Below are positions 5,594 to 8,370 of a DNA stretch of 8,370 nucleotides, in pieces. The position numbers were made by a program, and so were the translations under genes. Every line of letters begins with the position of its first letter. Position 1 is the stretch's first letter. Below the pieces are notes generated by a model. The model was not told where the DNA came from, ran no database searches, and saw only the letters and a program-made list of their open reading frames with translations. Source of the stretch: Fidelibacterota bacterium (GTDB taxonomy: Bacteria > Fidelibacterota > UBA8477 > JABMPR01); NCBI GenBank assembly GCA_030596225.1, contig JAUVKO010000083.1, positions 1 through 8,370 on the forward strand. Direction: 5' to 3'.

Positions 5594-8232
5594 TACCAAC
5601 CTACACTTAATCCTAATTTAATGGAACGGCCGGGACCCAGTTTAGCAGGATTGAGGTTGGCATCATCGTTGGATCCAACCAAGCCGGAAAGGCCCTGGTC
5701 AAATGGCTTGCCGGTACGACTATTCACTGACAGTATGTTTTCATGATTGGTGAGGTTCATGATCTCTAAAAAAAGTGCCGGTTTCAGACTGCCCAGGGAC
5801 ATTTGTTTCTTCATCCGTAGATCAAAACTGTAAATCCACGGTTTTCTGGCTGAGTTCACCTCCACCTGAATTGCTGGATCTACATAAGGTGTATAGGGCA
5901 AACCGCTGGCCGCATTAAGCAGCAGATTAGCATTCAATCCGGAAAAAGGATACATGCCCAGAATGTTCGGGCCATCTTTTTCGGAGGTTTTAAAGGTTAC
6001 ATTCAATGCCAGATCATGACGTTGATCAAAGCTCAGGTAATATTCTTTGTGGGGAATCTCCTCTTCCACATAAGCCGAAAAATAACCGGCAATGGGGCTG
6101 GAGTTGTTTCCTCTGGCCACCGATAAAGTATAGCTGAGATTAGCACCGAAATAGCCACCAAATTGACGATCAATACTCACATCTATACCTTTAACACTGG
6201 CATAATCAGAATTGGTATAAACCACTGCCGGTATGGATATAATCCGGTAGGATTGCGTGGATAAAAGATCGCGAATATCCTTGGACCATACTGTAACGGT
6301 CAGTCGCGTAATGGGCGTTAAAGCTTGTTTCACTCCCACTTCAAAGGCTACCGTCTTCTGTGGTTTCACTCCGGCGTTTCCAACTAAGGGCAATGCTGCA
6401 GAAATATCTTTGTCCGCATTATAGGTCATTGTATTGAAATCAGGTGATTGGAAAAAATGACCATATGAGAAGTGAAAAACCGTATTGTCAGTTACTGGAT
6501 AGGCGAGACCGATCCGCGGACTCCATTTGGCTTGTGCAGGTGCCATAACAACGGGTGCCGCAATCCAGTTTTGAGTGATAGAATCCCAGACGGCAAAACG
6601 TGAAATGTCTTCCCACATCCCGATCCGAGGAACAATTCGATCATAGCGAAGACCGACATTAATGATCAGAAAGTCATATTCGATCTTATCCTGAATATAG
6701 AATGAAAATTCTGTGGGACTATAGGTGGTATCATCTTTGAAGTTGGTGCCGCCCAACCATGGTCCTTCTTCACTATAGATGTCTAGGTTATGGCTGGCAT
6801 AGGTGAAGCCACTCTTAAAAAGATGGTTGCTGTTGGCGTTATAGGTAGTGTTCACATTCACACTATTCGTATGGCTGCAATTATCCAAATAGCTTCCCTG
6901 TGTTCCGGATCCATAAAAATATACAGTGGCGTCTGTTATGGGTCGTTCATACTCCTCCGGCACCAAGTCCTGAACACCTGTCTTGGTGGCGACTGTCTGA
7001 GTTGACAGATTAACATTATAGAACAATGCTTCTGACAAGGTATGGGTCAATGTCAATGCCAGTCGGTCGTTGGTTTTGAGGTTGTGAGTGTGATTCTGGG
7101 GTAAATACTTCCAGCTGTGGGAATAGTATTGATACAATCGGCTGGAACTATGTAGATGACCCGTGAGCTTTAATTTTGAGTTTAGACGATTGCTCAGCTT
7201 AAGCTGAACATCTTGATTCACATCAATACCGTGGGCCAGAGGATTGTCCTTAGAACCGTAAAAGGCGGAAAGAAAATATCTGGTTTTCCCAAAGAGAGGG
7301 CCACCTAAACTAATGCTGGCCTGGCCGCTGATAGGCAGGTCAACCAAGGGAATCAGTGCTGTCGGATAATGTCCGACTGCCGCATTACTATAATAGTGGA
7401 AGAGTGAATCTCTCAGATCAACATAAATAAAAGAGGTATCTTCATCAGCATAGTCAGAATCCAGATACTCAAAGGCACCCGGACTGTGGTAGGGTGACAT
7501 GTTGAGTTGGTCAGATGTGTATTCTACTCGACCATGGAATTGATCTCCACCTTCTTTGGTAACGATATTTACAACCGAAGACATAGCTTGACCATATTCA
7601 GCATTAAATGTCCCGCTGATAACTGTCATTTCCTGAATTGCATTCTGATTCACCGTCCCGCTGAAATCACCCACCAAGGGATCACGAACAATCACACCAT
7701 CGATCATATAGAGAATCTCTTTGGTGCGACCACCGCGGACATGTATACCACCGCTTGCATCCGTTGTAAAACCTGCCTGGGTAACCAAAACGTCTTTGAA
7801 ATTATCCACGGGCATGGCAATGATGTCGTCAGCACTGATTACACGAATAGTGGCCGTGGCATCACGCTGGATCAAAGGTCGGGTTGCTGTGACAATCACT
7901 TCCTCGGTAGCATCGAGAGCAACGGGTTCCAAAACCGCGTTCAAGCGGGTGGTAAAATCTGAGATGACTTGAACTTCCTGATGTACAGCAATCTTATAAC
8001 CGATCATCTGAAACTTTACGGTATATGTTCCCGGTGGCACATTAATGATGAAATATTCACCGTTTAGATCTGAAGCTGTTCCTCTGGCGGTTCCATCAAT
8101 TATGATATTGACACCGACCATGACATCACCCTCAGCCGAGCTGATCTTGCCAGCCAGCTTGCCACCCACTCCGGCCAAAACGTTGCTGACCAGGAATATC
8201 AATGCTAGAGTTAAGATTTTAATTTTTTGCAT
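5593..8232 (-). CDS. TonB-dependent outer-membrane receptor with carboxypeptidase-regulatory-like N-terminal domain
   Basis: The 879-residue product is a TonB-dependent receptor, a ligand-gated outer-membrane barrel powered from the inner membrane. A signal peptide (1 to about 20, ending SNVLAG) is followed by a CarboxypepD_reg-like beta domain (about 25-105: GKLAGKISSAEGDVMVGVNI, DLNGEYFIINVPPGTYTVKF). EEVIVTATR (110-118) is a TonB-box-like segment. The plug domain spans about 117-227, with IHVRGGRTKEILYMIDG near 163-179 and NAEYGQAMSSVVNIVTKEG at 210-228. The rest is a beta-barrel ending in a strand that closes with tryptophan (LGLSVGW). No SusD-type partner lies beside it, so a SusCD glycan system is not indicated. 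The ligand cannot be named. The ATG at 8232 lacks a Shine-Dalgarno sequence; a strong hairpin ends 11 bases before it. Confidence 0.95.
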   Translation of the reverse strand: MQKIKILTLALIFLVSNVLAGVGGKLAGKISSAEGDVMVGVNIIIDGTARGTASDLNGEYFIINVPPGTYTVKFQMIGYKIAVHQEVQVISDFTTRLNAVLEPVALDATEEVIVTATRPLIQRDATATIRVISADDIIAMPVDNFKDVLVTQAGFTTDASGGIHVRGGRTKEILYMIDGVIVRDPLVGDFSGTVNQNAIQEMTVISGTFNAEYGQAMSSVVNIVTKEGGDQFHGRVEYTSDQLNMSPYHSPGAFEYLDSDYADEDTSFIYVDLRDSLFHYYSNAAVGHYPTALIPLVDLPISGQASISLGGPLFGKTRYFLSAFYGSKDNPLAHGIDVNQDVQLKLSNRLNSKLKLTGHLHSSSRLYQYYSHSWKYLPQNHTHNLKTNDRLALTLTHTLSEALFYNVNLSTQTVATKTGVQDLVPEEYERPITDATVYFYGSGTQGSYLDNCSHTNSVNVNTTYNANSNHLFKSGFTYASHNLDIYSEEGPWLGGTNFKDDTTYSPTEFSFYIQDKIEYDFLIINVGLRYDRIVPRIGMWEDISRFAVWDSITQNWIAAPVVMAPAQAKWSPRIGLAYPVTDNTVFHFSYGHFFQSPDFNTMTYNADKDISAALPLVGNAGVKPQKTVAFEVGVKQALTPITRLTVTVWSKDIRDLLSTQSYRIISIPAVVYTNSDYASVKGIDVSIDRQFGGYFGANLSYTLSVARGNNSSPIAGYFSAYVEEEIPHKEYYLSFDQRHDLALNVTFKTSEKDGPNILGMYPFSGLNANLLLNAASGLPYTPYVDPAIQVEVNSARKPWIYSFDLRMKKQMSLGSLKPALFLEIMNLTNHENILSVNSRTGKPFDQGLSGLVGSNDDANLNPAKLGPGRSIKLGLSVGW

Positions 8233-8243
8233 GCTGAATAATA

Positions 8244-8273
8244 CAGGCCGTATCTCGCTGGAGATACGGCCTG
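8244..8273 (-). terminator. Strong hairpin in the spacer before the TonB-receptor gene; attenuator, terminator or processing site
   Basis: A perfect 13-bp stem, CAGGCCGTATCTC (8244-8256) with its complement (8261-8273), encloses a GCTG loop. It sits in the 63-base spacer between the stop of the partial upstream gene (8296) and the receptor ATG (8232). On the minus strand the stem is followed by TATTATTCAGC and then the start codon. The weak T-rich tail could make it a partial terminator for the upstream gene. Its position also suits control of receptor translation or protection of a processed mRNA end. Its role is not shown by the sequence. Confidence 0.5.
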
Positions 8274-8295
8274 CAATGTTTGTTTATTTAATCAT

Positions 8296-8370
8296 CTACA
8301 TGTTACGGCTAAGCTGTTCGCTGCCTCGGCTGAGACCAACGATATATGCCCCAGACGCAACGGTTTGACC
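8296..8370 (-). CDS. C-terminal fragment of a protein with a T9SS-like sorting tail (5' end outside window)
   Basis: The last 24 codons and a TAG stop (8298-8296) of a minus-strand gene enter from the right edge. The residues GQTVASGAYIVGL, then SRGSEQLSRNM, follow the end pattern of type A sorting or FlgD-like domains: a small-Gly-x-Tyr strand, a turn, then a short strand ending the protein. The neighbour at 2471-5593 ends with the comparable APGVYLYHAE...GRFLVIK. Its stop is 63 bases before the receptor start, on the same strand, so it may be the first or an upstream member of the same operon. The rest of the protein is not in view, so its function cannot be judged. Confidence 0.7.
   Translation of the reverse strand, partial: GQTVASGAYIVGLSRGSEQLSRNM

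Noticed and set aside
7507..7962. Plus-strand open frame of 151 codons
   Set aside because: It lies wholly antisense to the conserved plug domain of the TonB receptor and its translation has no recognisable domain; it is a shadow of the real gene.
5593..8232. SusC of a SusCD polysaccharide-uptake pair
   Set aside because: The receptor has the carboxypeptidase-like domain common to SusC, but the following gene is not a SusD-type lipoprotein and no glycan enzymes are in view.
8045..8368. Plus-strand open frame of 107 codons at the right edge
   Set aside because: It runs antisense through the receptor signal peptide, the hairpin and the partial tailed protein; the minus-strand products are well supported and this one is not.

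Overview
The window looks like chromosomal DNA from a Gram-negative, menaquinone-using bacterium of the Fibrobacteres-Chlorobi-Bacteroidetes (FCB) side of the tree. A Marinimicrobia/Neomarinimicrobiota-, Calditrichota- or Ignavibacteria-like lineage fits best. This is an inference from gene content: a PorV/PorQ-type outer-membrane protein, two proteins with C-terminal type IX secretion (T9SS)-like tails, and a TonB-dependent receptor with an N-terminal carboxypeptidase-regulatory-like domain. No rRNA or tRNA is present to confirm it.

Layout. Positions 1-487 hold no convincing gene. They contain a complex set of inverted repeats (1-240), a doubtful 59-codon frame (275-454) and a candidate promoter. 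A demethylmenaquinone methyltransferase gene (menG/ubiE, 488-1207) is read on the plus strand. It converges on a minus-strand operon, and a perfect palindrome at 1226-1249 separates the two. The operon, in transcription order from the right edge, is: the last 24 codons of a protein with a T9SS-like tail (8370-8296); a short spacer with a 13-bp hairpin; a TonB-dependent receptor (8232-5593); a 1040-residue secreted protein with a CxxCH heme-type motif, a fibronectin-like region and a C-terminal sorting domain (5593-2471, start overlapping the receptor stop by one base); and a PorV/PorQ-family outer-membrane protein (about 2324-1281).

How the genes may work together. The order sorted cargo, TonB receptor, sorted cargo, PorV-like protein suggests a dedicated envelope module. 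The receptor would move a substrate or energise a process across the outer membrane. The PorV-like barrel would help present one or both tailed proteins on the cell surface. The substrate is unknown.

The oddest point is the 5' end of the PorV-like gene. The conserved family N-terminus and signal peptide are encoded upstream of the first in-frame ATG, but no ATG, GTG or TTG precedes them before an in-frame TAG. Directly upstream lies an 82-bp hairpin of a mobile-repeat type. The repeat may have removed the original start codon.
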